NCBI RefSeq assembly: GCF_030532265.1 | Contig: NZ_JAUNLM010000001.1 | Coordinates: 62,001-126,000, forward strand | DNA from: Clostridium sp. | GTDB lineage: Bacteria; Bacillota; Clostridia; Clostridiales; Clostridiaceae | Direction: 5' to 3' | DNA: 64,000 nt | Shown: positions 39,386-49,000 of the stretch, in pieces | Layout: the number at the start of each line of letters is the position of its first letter | Position numbering within the stretch: the stretch's first letter is position 1 | The notes under the pieces: generated by a model | The model's input: only the letters and a program-made list of their open reading frames with translations | Database searches by the model: none | Told to the model about the DNA's origin: nothing | Made by a program: the position numbers and the translations under genes

Positions 39386-39394
39386 AGTATATCA
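39386..39394 (-). promoter_or_regulatory. Extended -10 element for tmcAL-ylbJ
   Basis: On the minus strand TGATATACT (39394-39386), an extended -10 of the TGnTATAAT type; no clear -35. Confidence 0.45.
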
Positions 39395-39433
39395 TATAAT
39401 TTTTAAAGTGGCACTTTTAAAGGGGAGAGGATA

Positions 39434-39448
39434 AATATTCAGAAAATT
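39434..39448 (+). promoter_or_regulatory. CodY box upstream of pta-ackA
   Basis: AATATTCAGAAAATT matches the CodY consensus AATTTTCWGAAAATT at 14 of 15 positions. It lies 57 bases upstream of the -35 of the likely pta promoter, a position suited to activation. In Bacillus, CodY activates acetate overflow genes from upstream sites. CodY itself is encoded at 61882. Confidence 0.75.
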
Positions 39449-39505
39449 TGCAGTATTTCAAATCTAATGAATTCAATGAAACGGCAAAAAAATGTCCTTT
39501 AAAGG

Positions 39506-39535
39506 TTGAAAATTTGCATCAATTAGGAGTATATT
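39506..39535 (+). promoter_or_regulatory. Probable promoter of pta-ackA
   Basis: TTGAAA (39506-39511), 18-base spacer, TATATT (39530-39535). Confidence 0.55.
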
Positions 39536-39578
39536 AATATGTGAAGATATACACGGATCTTTGAAAGGAGAAATGAAC

Positions 39579-40580
39579 ATGGAACTTATGAACAAAATAT
39601 GGGAGGCTGCAAAGTCTGATAAAAAAAAGATAGTCCTTCCAGAAGGCGACGAGGCTAGAACGGTAGTTGCTGCTAGAAAAATATTTGATGAAGGAATAGC
39701 TATACCGGTTTTAATAGGTAATAAAGAAAGAGTATTACAATCTGGTAAAGAGCAAGGTGTTAATCTTGAAGGAGTAGATATAATAGATCCAGAGACATCA
39801 CCTAAGCTTAATGAATATATAGAAGCTTTTTATGAGTTAAGAAAAAATAAAGGTATGACAATGGAAAAAGCTGAAAGAATAGTTAGAGATCCTCTTTATT
39901 TTGCTACAATGATGGTAAAACTAGATGATGCTGATGGAATGGTTTCAGGTGCTGTTCATACAACAGGAGATCTTTTAAGACCAGGTCTTCAAATAATAAA
40001 AACTGCACCAGGAGTATCAGTAGTATCAAGTTTCTTTATAATGCTTGTACCAGGATCAAAATATGGAGAGCAAGGTATGCTTTTATTCTCTGATTGTGCT
40101 GTTAACCCAAATCCTAATTCAGATCAATTAGCTGCTATAGCAATTGCAACAGCAGAAACAGCTAAGAATCTTTGTAAAATGGAACCAAAGGTTGCAATGC
40201 TTTCATTCTCAACTATGGGTAGTGCAGATCATGAATTAGTTGATAAAGTTAGAACAGCAACAGAAAAAGCTAAAGAATTAAGACCAGATTTACAAATAGA
40301 TGGAGAATTACAATTAGATGCAGCAATAGTTCAAAAGGTTGCAAATCAAAAAGCTCCAAACAGTAAAGTTGCAGGAAATGCAAATGTATTAGTATTCCCA
40401 GATTTACAAGCTGGAAATATAGGATATAAATTAGTTCAAAGATTTGCTAATGCAGAAGCTATAGGACCTGTATGTCAAGGTTTTGCAAAACCTATTAATG
40501 ATTTATCAAGAGGATGTAGTTCAGAAGATATAGTTAATGTTGTTGCTTTAACAGCAGTTCAAGCACAAGCTTCAAAATAG
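39579..40580 (+). CDS. pta: Phosphate acetyltransferase
   Basis: Converts acetyl-CoA to acetyl phosphate. 333 residues, the short catalytic form without N-terminal regulatory domains. LPEGDEARTV, GMVSGAVHTTGD and the C-terminal GPVCQGFAKPINDLSRG match PTA. The start at 39579 has AAAGGAG eight bases upstream; the ATG at 39573 is too near that site. Forms the acetate-generating ATP pathway with ackA, 57 bases downstream. Confidence 0.97.
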   Translation: MELMNKIWEAAKSDKKKIVLPEGDEARTVVAARKIFDEGIAIPVLIGNKERVLQSGKEQGVNLEGVDIIDPETSPKLNEYIEAFYELRKNKGMTMEKAERIVRDPLYFATMMVKLDDADGMVSGAVHTTGDLLRPGLQIIKTAPGVSVVSSFFIMLVPGSKYGEQGMLLFSDCAVNPNPNSDQLAAIAIATAETAKNLCKMEPKVAMLSFSTMGSADHELVDKVRTATEKAKELRPDLQIDGELQLDAAIVQKVANQKAPNSKVAGNANVLVFPDLQAGNIGYKLVQRFANAEAIGPVCQGFAKPINDLSRGCSSEDIVNVVALTAVQAQASK

Positions 40581-40637
40581 TAATAGCAATTAGTAGTAGA
40601 AATTAGACGTTGATAAATTTTTAAGGGGGATCTCAAG

Positions 40638-41834
40638 ATGAAAATATTAGTAATAAACTGTGGAAGTTCATCATTAAAGTATCAATTAATAGATATGACT
40701 AATGAAGTAGCATTAGCTCAAGGATTAGTTGAAAGAATAGGAATAAATGGTTCAATTTTAACTCAAAAAGTTGAAGGTAGAGATAAATATATAATAGAAC
40801 AAGAAATGAAAGATCATAAAGATGCTATAAAATTAGTTTTACAAGCATTAGTTGATGAAAAACATGGCGTTATAAAATCAATGGATGAAATAGCAGCTGT
40901 TGGACATAGAGTAGTACATGGTGGAGAAAAATATTCAAAATCAGTGTTAGTTGATGAAGAAGTTATGAAATGTTTAGAAGATTGTGTAAAACTTGCACCA
41001 CTTCATAACCCACCTAACATAATAGGTATAGAGGCTTGTAAGGCTTTAATGCCAAATACACCTATGGCTGTAGTATTTGATACTGCATTCCATCAAACAA
41101 TGCCTGAAGAAGCATATATTTATGCTATACCATATGAATATTACAAAAATAATGGCGTAAGAAGATATGGATTCCACGGAACATCACATAAGTATGTATC
41201 ACAAAAAGTTGCAGAAACTATGGGAAAAGATATAAAAGATTTAAAAATAATAACTTGTCACTTAGGAAATGGTGCATCAATTACAGCAATTAAAGATGGA
41301 AAATCAATAGATACATCAATGGGATTTACACCACTTGACGGAATAGTTATGGGAACAAGATCAGGAAGCATAGATCCTTCAATAGAAACTTTCTTAATGT
41401 CAGAACTAGGATATTCATCACAAGAAATAAATGATATATTAAATAAAAAATCAGGTATTTTAGGAATTTCAGAAGTAAGTTCAGACTTTAGAGATGTAAA
41501 AAATGCTGCTTATAATGAAAATAACAGCAGAGCGCAACTTGCATTAGATATATTTAGTTATAGCGTTAGAAAGCAAATTGGTGCATATGCTGCTATTATG
41601 GGTGGAGTAGATGTAGTAGTATTTACTGCAGGAGTTGGAGAAAACTCAATAGAAACTAGAGAAGATATAGTTAAGGGATTAGAATTCTTAGGAATTGAAT
41701 TAGACACTGAAAAGAACAAAGTGTTTGGAGAACTTAAAGAAATATCAAAAGATGGTAGCAAAGTTAAGATATATGTTGTACCAACAAATGAGGAATTAAT
41801 GATAGCTAAAGATACATTAGAATTAATAAAATAG
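40638..41834 (+). CDS. ackA: Acetate kinase
   Basis: Transfers phosphate from acetyl phosphate to ADP, a main ATP source in fermentative clostridia. 398 residues: [10 protein letters not shown] at the N terminus, [33 protein letters not shown] and [10 protein letters not shown] are the ASKHA/acetate kinase signatures. Strong site AAGGGGG. No terminator is obvious after it. Confidence 0.98.
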   Translation: MKILVINCGSSSLKYQLIDMTNEVALAQGLVERIGINGSILTQKVEGRDKYIIEQEMKDHKDAIKLVLQALVDEKHGVIKSMDEIAAVGHRVVHGGEKYSKSVLVDEEVMKCLEDCVKLAPLHNPPNIIGIEACKALMPNTPMAVVFDTAFHQTMPEEAYIYAIPYEYYKNNGVRRYGFHGTSHKYVSQKVAETMGKDIKDLKIITCHLGNGASITAIKDGKSIDTSMGFTPLDGIVMGTRSGSIDPSIETFLMSELGYSSQEINDILNKKSGILGISEVSSDFRDVKNAAYNENNSRAQLALDIFSYSVRKQIGAYAAIMGGVDVVVFTAGVGENSIETREDIVKGLEFLGIELDTEKNKVFGELKEISKDGSKVKIYVVPTNEELMIAKDTLELIK

Positions 41835-41853
41835 TTAATATTAATAAAAAATC

Positions 41854-41882
41854 TTGACTTTTTATGTCACCCTTTATATAAT
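41854..41882 (+). promoter_or_regulatory. Strong SigA-type promoter of yceD-rpmF
   Basis: TTGACT (41854-41859), 17-base spacer, TATAAT (41877-41882). It gives a leader of about 110 bases that holds AGCT/CG-rich hairpins (AGCTTTCGCTCGAGCT at 41930-41945). Confidence 0.8.
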
Positions 41883-42003
41883 AAATTGTGTTTGTTCAGT
41901 AAATATTTTAAGCTAAGGGGTGAAAAAGAGCTTTCGCTCGAGCTATGTCGCTAGTTTAGTGATATAATGTGTCTTAGTGGACATGAGGATTTTTATCCAG
42001 AGC

Positions 42004-42519
42004 ATGAAATTTATGAAATTACAATTTTCTAGTCTTTTTTCAAGAAAAGAAAGAGAAAAGAATTTTTCTTATGATTTTGATATGAAAAAATTTCACTTTG
42101 AAGGAGAAGTAGTTGAACCAGTATCTAAAGTTTTAGTTAATGGAACTATATATTCAAAGGAGAAAGAGATTGTAGTTAGACTACATGTAAAAACAGAGCT
42201 TAAGCTTTGTTGTTCAAGGTGTTTAGATACCTTCATCTATCCAATAGATTTTGAAATAGAAGAAAGGTTTACAAATGTTGACGATTCATTAGATAATGAT
42301 GTAATATTTGTAAAGGGTGATGAATTAGACATCACAGATTTTGTTGAAAGAGAAATAATTTCAACCTTACCAATTAAAAAGCTTTGCAGTAATGAATGCA
42401 AAGGCCTTTGCCACAAGTGTGGTAAAAATCTTAACATTGAAAATTGTACTTGTGACAATGATGATATTGATGTTAGATTAGCAGGTCTTAAGGCACTGCT
42501 TGAAAATAAGGAGGTGTAA
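42004..42519 (+). CDS. YceD/DUF177 family protein
   Basis: About 171 residues. The C-terminal part has two Cys pairs (CCSRC, CHKCG) and the DITDFVEREIISTLPIK motif typical of YceD, the protein that nearly always precedes rpmF and is linked to rRNA processing. The start is uncertain: GTG 41977, ATG 41983, ATG 42004 and ATG 42013 are all in frame. 42004 was chosen because it is the first with a possible site (TGAGGAT) upstream, though 13 bases away. Co-transcribed with rpmF. Confidence 0.85.
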   Translation: MKFMKLQFSSLFSRKEREKNFSYDFDMKKFHFEGEVVEPVSKVLVNGTIYSKEKEIVVRLHVKTELKLCCSRCLDTFIYPIDFEIEERFTNVDDSLDNDVIFVKGDELDITDFVEREIISTLPIKKLCSNECKGLCHKCGKNLNIENCTCDNDDIDVRLAGLKALLENKEV

Positions 42520-42522
42520 TCA

Positions 42523-42705
42523 ATGGGATGTCCAGCAAGAAAAACATATAGAGCAAAGAGAGATTCAAGAAGAGCTCAAACTTTCAAAGCGAGCTTACCA
42601 GGAATAGTTGAATGCCCACAATGTCATGAAATGAAATTAGCTCACAGAGTTTGTAAGAGCTGTGGATACTACAAAGGTAAAGAAGTAGCAGCTTCAGAAG
42701 AATAA
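42523..42705 (+). CDS. rpmF: 50S ribosomal protein L32
   Basis: 60 residues, zinc-binding form with CPQC and CKSC pairs. Very strong AAGGAGGTG. It follows yceD by three bases, with a terminator overlapping the stop. Confidence 0.98.
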   Translation: MGCPARKTYRAKRDSRRAQTFKASLPGIVECPQCHEMKLAHRVCKSCGYYKGKEVAASEE

Positions 42706-42729
42706 AAGAAAGTCTTATGACTTTCTTTT
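42704..42729 (+). terminator. Terminator after rpmF
   Basis: AAAAGAAAGTC / GACTTTCTTTT, loop TTAT. Confidence 0.85.
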
Positions 42730-42770
42730 CTTTATATATAGAAAAATATATACAAAAAGGGGTGAGTTAA

Positions 42771-43760
42771 TTGAGAATAGCAATAGATGGAATGGGTGGA
42801 GATAATGCACCTAAAGCTGTTGTAGAAGGTGTTATAGATGCTTTGAAGGAATATAATGATATAGAAGTATATATAACAGGTCCTGAAGAGAAAATAAATG
42901 AAGAATTAAATAAATATTCTTATGATAAAAATAGAGTTAAAGTAGTTAATGCTACTGAAATAATATCTACAAATGAACATCCGGTTATGGCACTTAGAAG
43001 AAAAAAAGATTCTAGTATAGTAAAAGCATTAAACTTAGTGAAAGAAGGTAAATGTGAAGCTGTTATCTCAGGGGGAAGTACTGGCGCATTTTTAGCGGGA
43101 TGTACTTTGATTGTTGGTAGAATAAAAGGAGTTGAAAGACCAGCTTTAGCTCCTATAATGCCAGGCAGAAGAGGTAAGTTTATGATAGTTGATGCAGGTG
43201 CAAATGTGGATTGTAAACCTAATTATCTTGTTCAGTTTGCTAAAATGGGTAAAATATATTATGAAAATGTATTTAATAAAAAAGATCCAACTGTTGGTCT
43301 TATAAATATTGGTGAAGAAGCTGAAAAAGGTAATGAACTTACAAAGGAAACTTATAAACTTTTAAGCAATGAATCATTAAATTTTGTAGGTAATGTTGAA
43401 CCAAGAGAGATACCAACTGGAGAAGTTGATGTTTTAGTTTGTGATGGATTTGTAGGAAATACTGCTCTTAAATTATATGAAGGTGCTGCAATGAATTTAC
43501 TTGGTATAATAAAGGATACTATAATGGAAGCATCTTTTATGCCTAAAATTGGAGCAGCTCTTCTTAAACCAGTTTTTAAGAAACTTATGATTAAATTTGA
43601 TTATAAAGAAGTTGGTGGAGCTCCTTTCTTAGGAGTAGATGGAATTTGTATAAAAGCTCACGGAAGTTCTGATGGAAAAGCTTTTAAAAATGCAATAAAA
43701 CAGACTACAATTTTTTATAAAGGTAACGTAATAGAGAAAATAAAAGAAGAAATAAAATAA
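42771..43760 (+). CDS. plsX: Phosphate acyltransferase PlsX
   Basis: Makes acyl phosphate from acyl-ACP for phospholipid synthesis. 329 residues; the frame reads M(TTG)[15 protein letters not shown] and ends with the conserved [17 protein letters not shown] region. TTG start with AAGGGGTGAG seven bases upstream. acpP, its substrate carrier, is next. fapR, fabD and fabG, which surround plsX in Bacillus, are absent. Confidence 0.97.
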   Translation: MRIAIDGMGGDNAPKAVVEGVIDALKEYNDIEVYITGPEEKINEELNKYSYDKNRVKVVNATEIISTNEHPVMALRRKKDSSIVKALNLVKEGKCEAVISGGSTGAFLAGCTLIVGRIKGVERPALAPIMPGRRGKFMIVDAGANVDCKPNYLVQFAKMGKIYYENVFNKKDPTVGLINIGEEAEKGNELTKETYKLLSNESLNFVGNVEPREIPTGEVDVLVCDGFVGNTALKLYEGAAMNLLGIIKDTIMEASFMPKIGAALLKPVFKKLMIKFDYKEVGGAPFLGVDGICIKAHGSSDGKAFKNAIKQTTIFYKGNVIEKIKEEIK

Positions 43761-43779
43761 AAATTATTTTATTAGAATA

Positions 43780-43808
43780 TTGACTGTATATTTAATATAT
43801 AATATTAT
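43780..43808 (+). promoter_or_regulatory. Promoter of acpP
   Basis: TTGACT (43780-43785), 17-base spacer, TATTAT (43803-43808). Confidence 0.68.
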
Positions 43809-43836
43809 CTAAGGGAAGGATTCAGGAGGTGATAAT

Positions 43837-44067
43837 ATGTTTGAAAAGATTCAAGAGATAGTATCAGAAAAATTAAGCATAGATAAAGATGAAATAACAA
43901 TGGATTCATCATTTATTGATGACCTTAATGCAGATTCATTAGATATAGTTGAGTTAATAATGGCATTAGAAGATGAATTAGATATGGAAATTCCAGATGA
44001 AGATGTTGAGGGATTCAAAACTGTTGGAGATGTTGTAGAATACGTTAAAAATCATGTTGAAGAATAG
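43837..44067 (+). CDS. acpP: Acyl carrier protein
   Basis: 76 residues, highly acidic. [12 protein letters not shown] contains the Ser that carries 4'-phosphopantetheine. Strong CAGGAGGTG site. Its own promoter and terminator make it a separate transcript in addition to any readthrough from plsX. Confidence 0.98.
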   Translation: MFEKIQEIVSEKLSIDKDEITMDSSFIDDLNADSLDIVELIMALEDELDMEIPDEDVEGFKTVGDVVEYVKNHVEE

Positions 44068-44068
44068 T

Positions 44069-44096
44069 AAAATCCCGCCTTTATTGCGGGATTTTA
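44069..44096 (+). terminator. Terminator after acpP
   Basis: AAAATCCCGC / GCGGGATTTT with loop CTTTATT. The right arm overlaps the -35 of the rnc promoter. Confidence 0.9.
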
Positions 44097-44112
44097 TATT
44101 TAAAAATATAAT
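44084..44112 (+). promoter_or_regulatory. Probable promoter of rnc
   Basis: TTGCGG (44084-44089), 17-base spacer, TATAAT (44107-44112). Predicted start near 44119, just before the leader hairpin. Confidence 0.6.
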
Positions 44113-44126
44113 AAAAGAATTAATGT

Positions 44127-44171
44127 AGTTTATTCTTGAATTTGTTTAAAGAGCAAACTGAAGAATAAACT
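44127..44171 (+). promoter_or_regulatory. Long hairpin in the rnc mRNA leader
   Basis: Perfect 11-bp stem AGTTTATTCTT / AAGAATAAACT with an inner GTTT / AAAC stem, ending three bases before the GAGGAG ribosome site. Possible self-cleavage target of RNase III. Confidence 0.6.
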
Positions 44172-44188
44172 TAGAGGAGTGAGGATAT

Positions 44189-44887
44189 ATGAATAAATTA
44201 AAGGTAAAAGAGTTCGAAGAAACTCTTGGAGTAAAATTCACTAACCTAAGTTATTTGAGAAAAGCATTAACACATAGTTCATTTGCTAACCAGTATAAGG
44301 ATACAGAATATAATGAAAGATTAGAATTTTTAGGAGATTCAGTTCTTCAATTATGCATAACAGAATATTTATTTAAGAATTATACTGAAAAATCTGAAGG
44401 GGAGCTTACAAAAATCAGAAGTTTAATTGTTTGTGAAAATTCTCTTTTTGAAGTAGCAAAAGGATTAAATTTAGGTAATTACATAAGAATGAGTAAGGGA
44501 GAAGAACTTACAGGAGGAAGACAAAGAACTTCAATACAAGCGGATGCTGTTGAAGCTGTCTTAGCAGCTATTTATTTAGATAAAGGATTAGAATTTACAA
44601 GAGCATTTATTTTGAATAAATTTAAAGATATAATAGATAAAGCTATAAATAATGAAATAATATTAGATTTTAAAACTAAATTACAAGAACATTTACAAAA
44701 AAATGGTGAGGTTCAAATAAAATATGATTTAGTTAAATTTGAAGGTCCTCCACATAGAAGAAAATTTTACACTAGAGTTTTAATAAATGATGAGTGTATG
44801 GGAGAAGGTGAAGGATATTCTAAAAAGGAGGCAGAACAAGCTTCTGCAAAACAAGCCTTAGAAAAAATGGGGGTAATAAATGAGTAA
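44189..44887 (+). CDS. rnc: Ribonuclease III
   Basis: Cuts double-stranded RNA, including rRNA precursors. 232 residues: catalytic NERLEFLGDSVL, the second acidic site in DAVEAVLAAIYLD, and a C-terminal double-stranded-RNA-binding domain (KTKLQEHLQK to the end). The radical-SAM gene starts inside its last codons (8-base overlap); smc follows beyond it. Confidence 0.98.
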   Translation: MNKLKVKEFEETLGVKFTNLSYLRKALTHSSFANQYKDTEYNERLEFLGDSVLQLCITEYLFKNYTEKSEGELTKIRSLIVCENSLFEVAKGLNLGNYIRMSKGEELTGGRQRTSIQADAVEAVLAAIYLDKGLEFTRAFILNKFKDIIDKAINNEIILDFKTKLQEHLQKNGEVQIKYDLVKFEGPPHRRKFYTRVLINDECMGEGEGYSKKEAEQASAKQALEKMGVINE

Positions 44888-45902
44888 AAATTATTATATT
44901 ATACCTATTTTTGTTCCTCATGAAGGTTGTCCTCATAATTGTGTGTTTTGTAATCAAGATAGGATAACAGGTGTAAGAGATAAGGTTGATGGAACAAAAG
45001 TTAAGGAAATTATAGAAGAATATTATCGTACTATAAAAAATAAAGATGCAACTATCGAAGTATCTTTCTTTGGTGGTACTTTTACAGCTATAAAGGAAGA
45101 AAAGCAAAGAGAGTTATTATCTGTTGCTAAAAGATATAAAGATTTAGGAATAGTAGATAAAATAAGAATGTCAACTAGACCAGATTATATAAATGATTAT
45201 ATATTAACTTATTTAAAAGAATATGATGTTGATATAATAGAATTAGGAGTACAATCTTTAAATGATGAAGTATTAACTGCAGCTGGTAGGGGACATACGG
45301 TAGAAGATGTAATTAATGCATCTAAGCTAATAAAAAAGTATGGAATAGTATTAGGACATCAGTTAATGCCAGGATTACCTAAATCAAATAAAGAAAAAGA
45401 TATAAATAGTGCTAAATTATCAATACAATTAAAACCTGAAATAGTAAGAATATATCCATCTTTAGTTATTAAAGATACTCCTATGGAAATTATGTATAAT
45501 AGAGGAGAATATACTCCTTATACATTGGATTTAGCAGTAGATGTTAGTAAACAAATATATTTTATGTATAAAAAAGAAGGAATAAATGTTATAAGAATAG
45601 GACTTCAGCCTACAGATACTATAAATGAAGGTGGAGATATTATAGATGGTCCTTTTCACCCTGCATTTAGAGAGCTTGTAGAAAGTAGCCTTCTTATAGA
45701 TAAAATAAAACAAGAAATTATAAGTGATAATTTGGAAATTTTAATTAATAATAGAGATGTTAGTAAGTTATATGCTAATAAGAAATATTATTTCAACAAG
45801 CTAAAAGAAGATGGTTATAATATTACTGTTAAGATAACTGATGATGTTGAAAAGGGAAAAGTATTAATTAGAAATATAGTAGAAAAAAATATAGAAATTT
45901 AA
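44880..45902 (+). CDS. Elp3-like radical SAM protein without acetyltransferase domain
   Basis: 340 residues. Radical SAM cluster CPHNCVFC (C-x3-C-x2-C) near 18-25, FFGGTFTAI, TRPDYI and LGVQSLNDEVL match the Elp3/HemN-like group. Real Elp3 is longer and carries a GNAT domain, missing here. Clostridia place such a gene between rnc and smc. Reaction unknown; a tRNA-modifying role is only a guess. Confidence 0.88.
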   Translation: MSKNYYIIPIFVPHEGCPHNCVFCNQDRITGVRDKVDGTKVKEIIEEYYRTIKNKDATIEVSFFGGTFTAIKEEKQRELLSVAKRYKDLGIVDKIRMSTRPDYINDYILTYLKEYDVDIIELGVQSLNDEVLTAAGRGHTVEDVINASKLIKKYGIVLGHQLMPGLPKSNKEKDINSAKLSIQLKPEIVRIYPSLVIKDTPMEIMYNRGEYTPYTLDLAVDVSKQIYFMYKKEGINVIRIGLQPTDTINEGGDIIDGPFHPAFRELVESSLLIDKIKQEIISDNLEILINNRDVSKLYANKKYYFNKLKEDGYNITVKITDDVEKGKVLIRNIVEKNIEI

Positions 45903-45905
45903 ATG

Positions 45906-45929
45906 AAACGAGGGTTTTGCTCTCGTTTT
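45906..45929 (+). terminator. Terminator after the radical SAM gene
   Basis: AAACGAG / CTCGTTT with a nine-base loop and TTTGTTT tail. Confidence 0.7.
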
Positions 45930-45961
45930 GTTTAAATATAATTAAATATAGAGGTGATATA

Positions 45962-46054
45962 ATGAGAAAAAAAACTAGAGAAAAAATGCAAATTGCTCTT
46001 GCAGTTTTTTTAGTTTTGGTATTTTTAATATCCTTGATACCAATATTTATATAA
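45962..46054 (+). CDS. 30-residue single-pass membrane peptide before smc
   Basis: Starts with a basic stretch MRKKTREKMQ followed by one hydrophobic helix of about 19 residues and almost no tail. AGAGGTGAT lies 5-6 bases upstream of the ATG, a good ribosome site. Its stop is 13 bases before the smc start, and the smc ribosome site begins directly at the stop, so coupling is likely. Too short for normal gene calls. The positive-inside N terminus suggests the C terminus faces outside. I do not recognise a family; it looks like other small membrane proteins of Firmicutes. Confidence 0.72.
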   Translation: MRKKTREKMQIALAVFLVLVFLISLIPIFI

Positions 46055-46067
46055 AGGAGTGGAATTT

Positions 46068-49000
46068 GTGTTTTTAAAATCTTTAGAGTTAAGAGGATTT
46101 AAATCCTTTGCAGATAAAACAGAGTTGAAGTTTAAAGAGGGAGTTACAGCAATAGTAGGTCCAAATGGTAGTGGAAAAAGTAACATATCTGATGCTGTTA
46201 GATGGGTTCTTGGTGAGCAAAGTGTAAAAACTTTAAGAGGCGGAAAGATGGAAGATGTAATTTTCTCTGGAACACAATACAGAAAGCCTGTTGGACTTGC
46301 ACAAGTTTCTCTTACTTTAGATAATTCAAATGAGGTTTTACCAATTGATTATAACGAAGTAACTGTAACTAGAAGAATATTTAGATCAGGTGAAACAGAA
46401 TATTTATTAAATAATAGTAAATGTAGATTAAAAGATATAAATAGTTTATTTATGGATACTGGTATAGGAAAAGAAGGGTATTCTCTTATAGGACAAGGTA
46501 AAATAGAAGCTATTTTAAGTGGTAGACCAGAAGATAGAAGAAATTTATTAGAAGAAGCATCTGGAATTGTTAAATATAAATTTAGAAAAAATGAAGCTGA
46601 AAAAAAGCTTTCAAATACAGAAGAAAATTTAATTAGAATAAGAGATATAATTTCTACATATGAAGAGCGATTAGAGCCTTTAAGAATAGAGAGAGAAAAG
46701 GCATTAAAGTTTAAAGACTTATCAAATGATTTAAAAGAAAAAGAGGTTTCTTTAATAGTAAATAATATTAAAATTATTGAAAGAGAAATTAAAGAATTTA
46801 ATAAAGAATTAGATGATAAGAAAAATGAATTAAATGCAAAAAGAGAAGATCTAAATTTAAAAAAGCAAAAATTAAAAGATATAGAACAAAGCTTAGAAGA
46901 ATTAGAAAGAAAAAGCACTGAAGAAAAGCTAGAGTATTTTAGAAAAAAAGAAGATATAACAAAAGCAAATAGTGATATTGAATTACATAATGAAAGAATT
47001 AATAATTTAAATAAAACTATTGAAAAAAATAAGTTTGAGAAATATGGATTAAACAGTAAGATTTTAGATATAAATAAAGAAAAAGAATTTCTAAAAAAAG
47101 AACTTTCAGAAAAGAAAGAAGAAGAAAAAATAAAATTATTAGAGATTGAAAAATTAGAAGATGATATTAAATCTATATCTTCAAAAGTAAAAGACATAGA
47201 ATTAGAAATTAATAACTTAAAAAAGAGTGAATTAGATTTAATTAAAAATAATTCTTCAATAAATAATAAAATAACTGAAATAAAAGGTGAAATAAAATCT
47301 AAAGAAGAAAGAAAGTATAAAATTGATGAAGAAGTTAAAAGTATAGATAATAGCTTAGGCATTAACAGGTCAACAATTAATGGATTAACATTAAAAATTG
47401 AAGCACAAGAAAAAGAATATGAAATACTAAATAATAAATTAGTAGAAAATAAAAATAATTTATTAAAGATAAATAGTTTAATAGCAAATAAAGAAAAAGA
47501 ATCAAAGTTTTTAAGTATTTCATTAAGTAAATATGAAGCAAATAAATCTATGCTTAAAGACTTGGAAAATGGATATGAAGGCTATAATAGATCATTAAAG
47601 AACCTTATGGATAGAGTAGATAGGAAATTAACTCCTCATACTGAAGGTATAAAGGTGTTAGGTGAGGTATTTACTGTTCCTAAAGGATATGAAACTTCTA
47701 TAGAAACAGCACTTGGATCTTCTATATCTAATGTTATTACAGAGACAGAAAATATAGCTAAAGATCTTATAAATTATTTGAAAAATAATAAATTAGGTAG
47801 AATAACATTTTTACCACTTAACATAATAAATGGTAGCAAGTTAGAGGTTAATGACAAAGTTAAAAATATAGATGGATATTTAGGTATTGCATCAGATATA
47901 GTTCATTTTAATCATAAATATACAAAAGTAATTAACTATTCTCTTGGTAGAACAATAATAGCTAAAGATATGGATAGTGCTTTCAAAATTGCTAAAATAA
48001 TAAATTATAAATATAGAATTGTTACTTTAGAAGGAGAAATACTAAATGCTGGTGGAGCATTGACAGGTGGTAGTATAAAGGGAAAAACTACTAACATATT
48101 AAGTAGAAAAAGAGAAATAGAAGAAATACAAGAAAAAATAAAAGAAACTAAATTAAAATTAGATGAAACTTCAGATTATATAAAGGAAATCACTAAAAAG
48201 AGAAAAGATATAGATGAAGAGGTTTTAAATTTAACAGATAGTATGCATGCTATAAAAATAGAGCTTGCAACAAACAAAAACGAACTTATGAATTTAGAAA
48301 ATCAGATTAAAAATCTAAAAGAGAATAATTTAAAGGCAAAAGATGAGAAAGATTTAATAGAAATAGATTTGAGTGATTTAAAACTTAAGCTTGAAGAATT
48401 AAGTAGTAGTATATTAAGCTTAGCAAGTGAAAATGAATTTAATAAACAAAAAGAATTAGAATTAGAAGAAACATTAAATAATAAAAAATTATATTTAAAT
48501 AATCTTAATAATAAACTTACAGAAGTAAAGATAAGTATTGCATCGATAAATGAGCTTATTTCAACAAAAAGTGCTGAAATAATAAGAAAAGATTCTGATC
48601 TTAAAGAAATTAATTTGAAAATTGAAAAGATTAACGAGGAAAATTCAGAAGCTACTTCAAGTATTTCAATTAGTAAAGAAAAAATTCACTATAATATAGA
48701 ATTAATAAATAAAAATAATGAAAGAATTGAAAACCTTGAAGAAATTTTTAAGAAAAACGATTTGAAAAGAGGTATGCTTAAAGAAGAATTTAGTGAAATA
48801 GATAGCTTAATAAGTGAAATAAGAGATGTTTTAACTAAAGAAGAAGGCGAACTTAATAAAAGAGAAATACTTAAAGCTAAAAGTGAAATGGAAATTGAAA
48901 ATCATTATAAAAAGCTTAATGAAGAAATGAATTTAACATATGAAGAGGCAAAAGAAATAGCTAAACCTATAGAAGATTTAAGTAGTTTTAAAGATTTTAT

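Noticed and set aside
39475..39495. CcpA cre site upstream of pta
   Set aside because: TGAAACGGCA lacks the conserved purine-CG arrangement of cre; too many mismatches.
46349..47362. 337-residue open frame on the minus strand inside smc
   Set aside because: It is the antisense shadow of the Lys/Glu-rich coiled coil (giving Phe/Ser/Leu runs), with no ribosome site and no family pattern.
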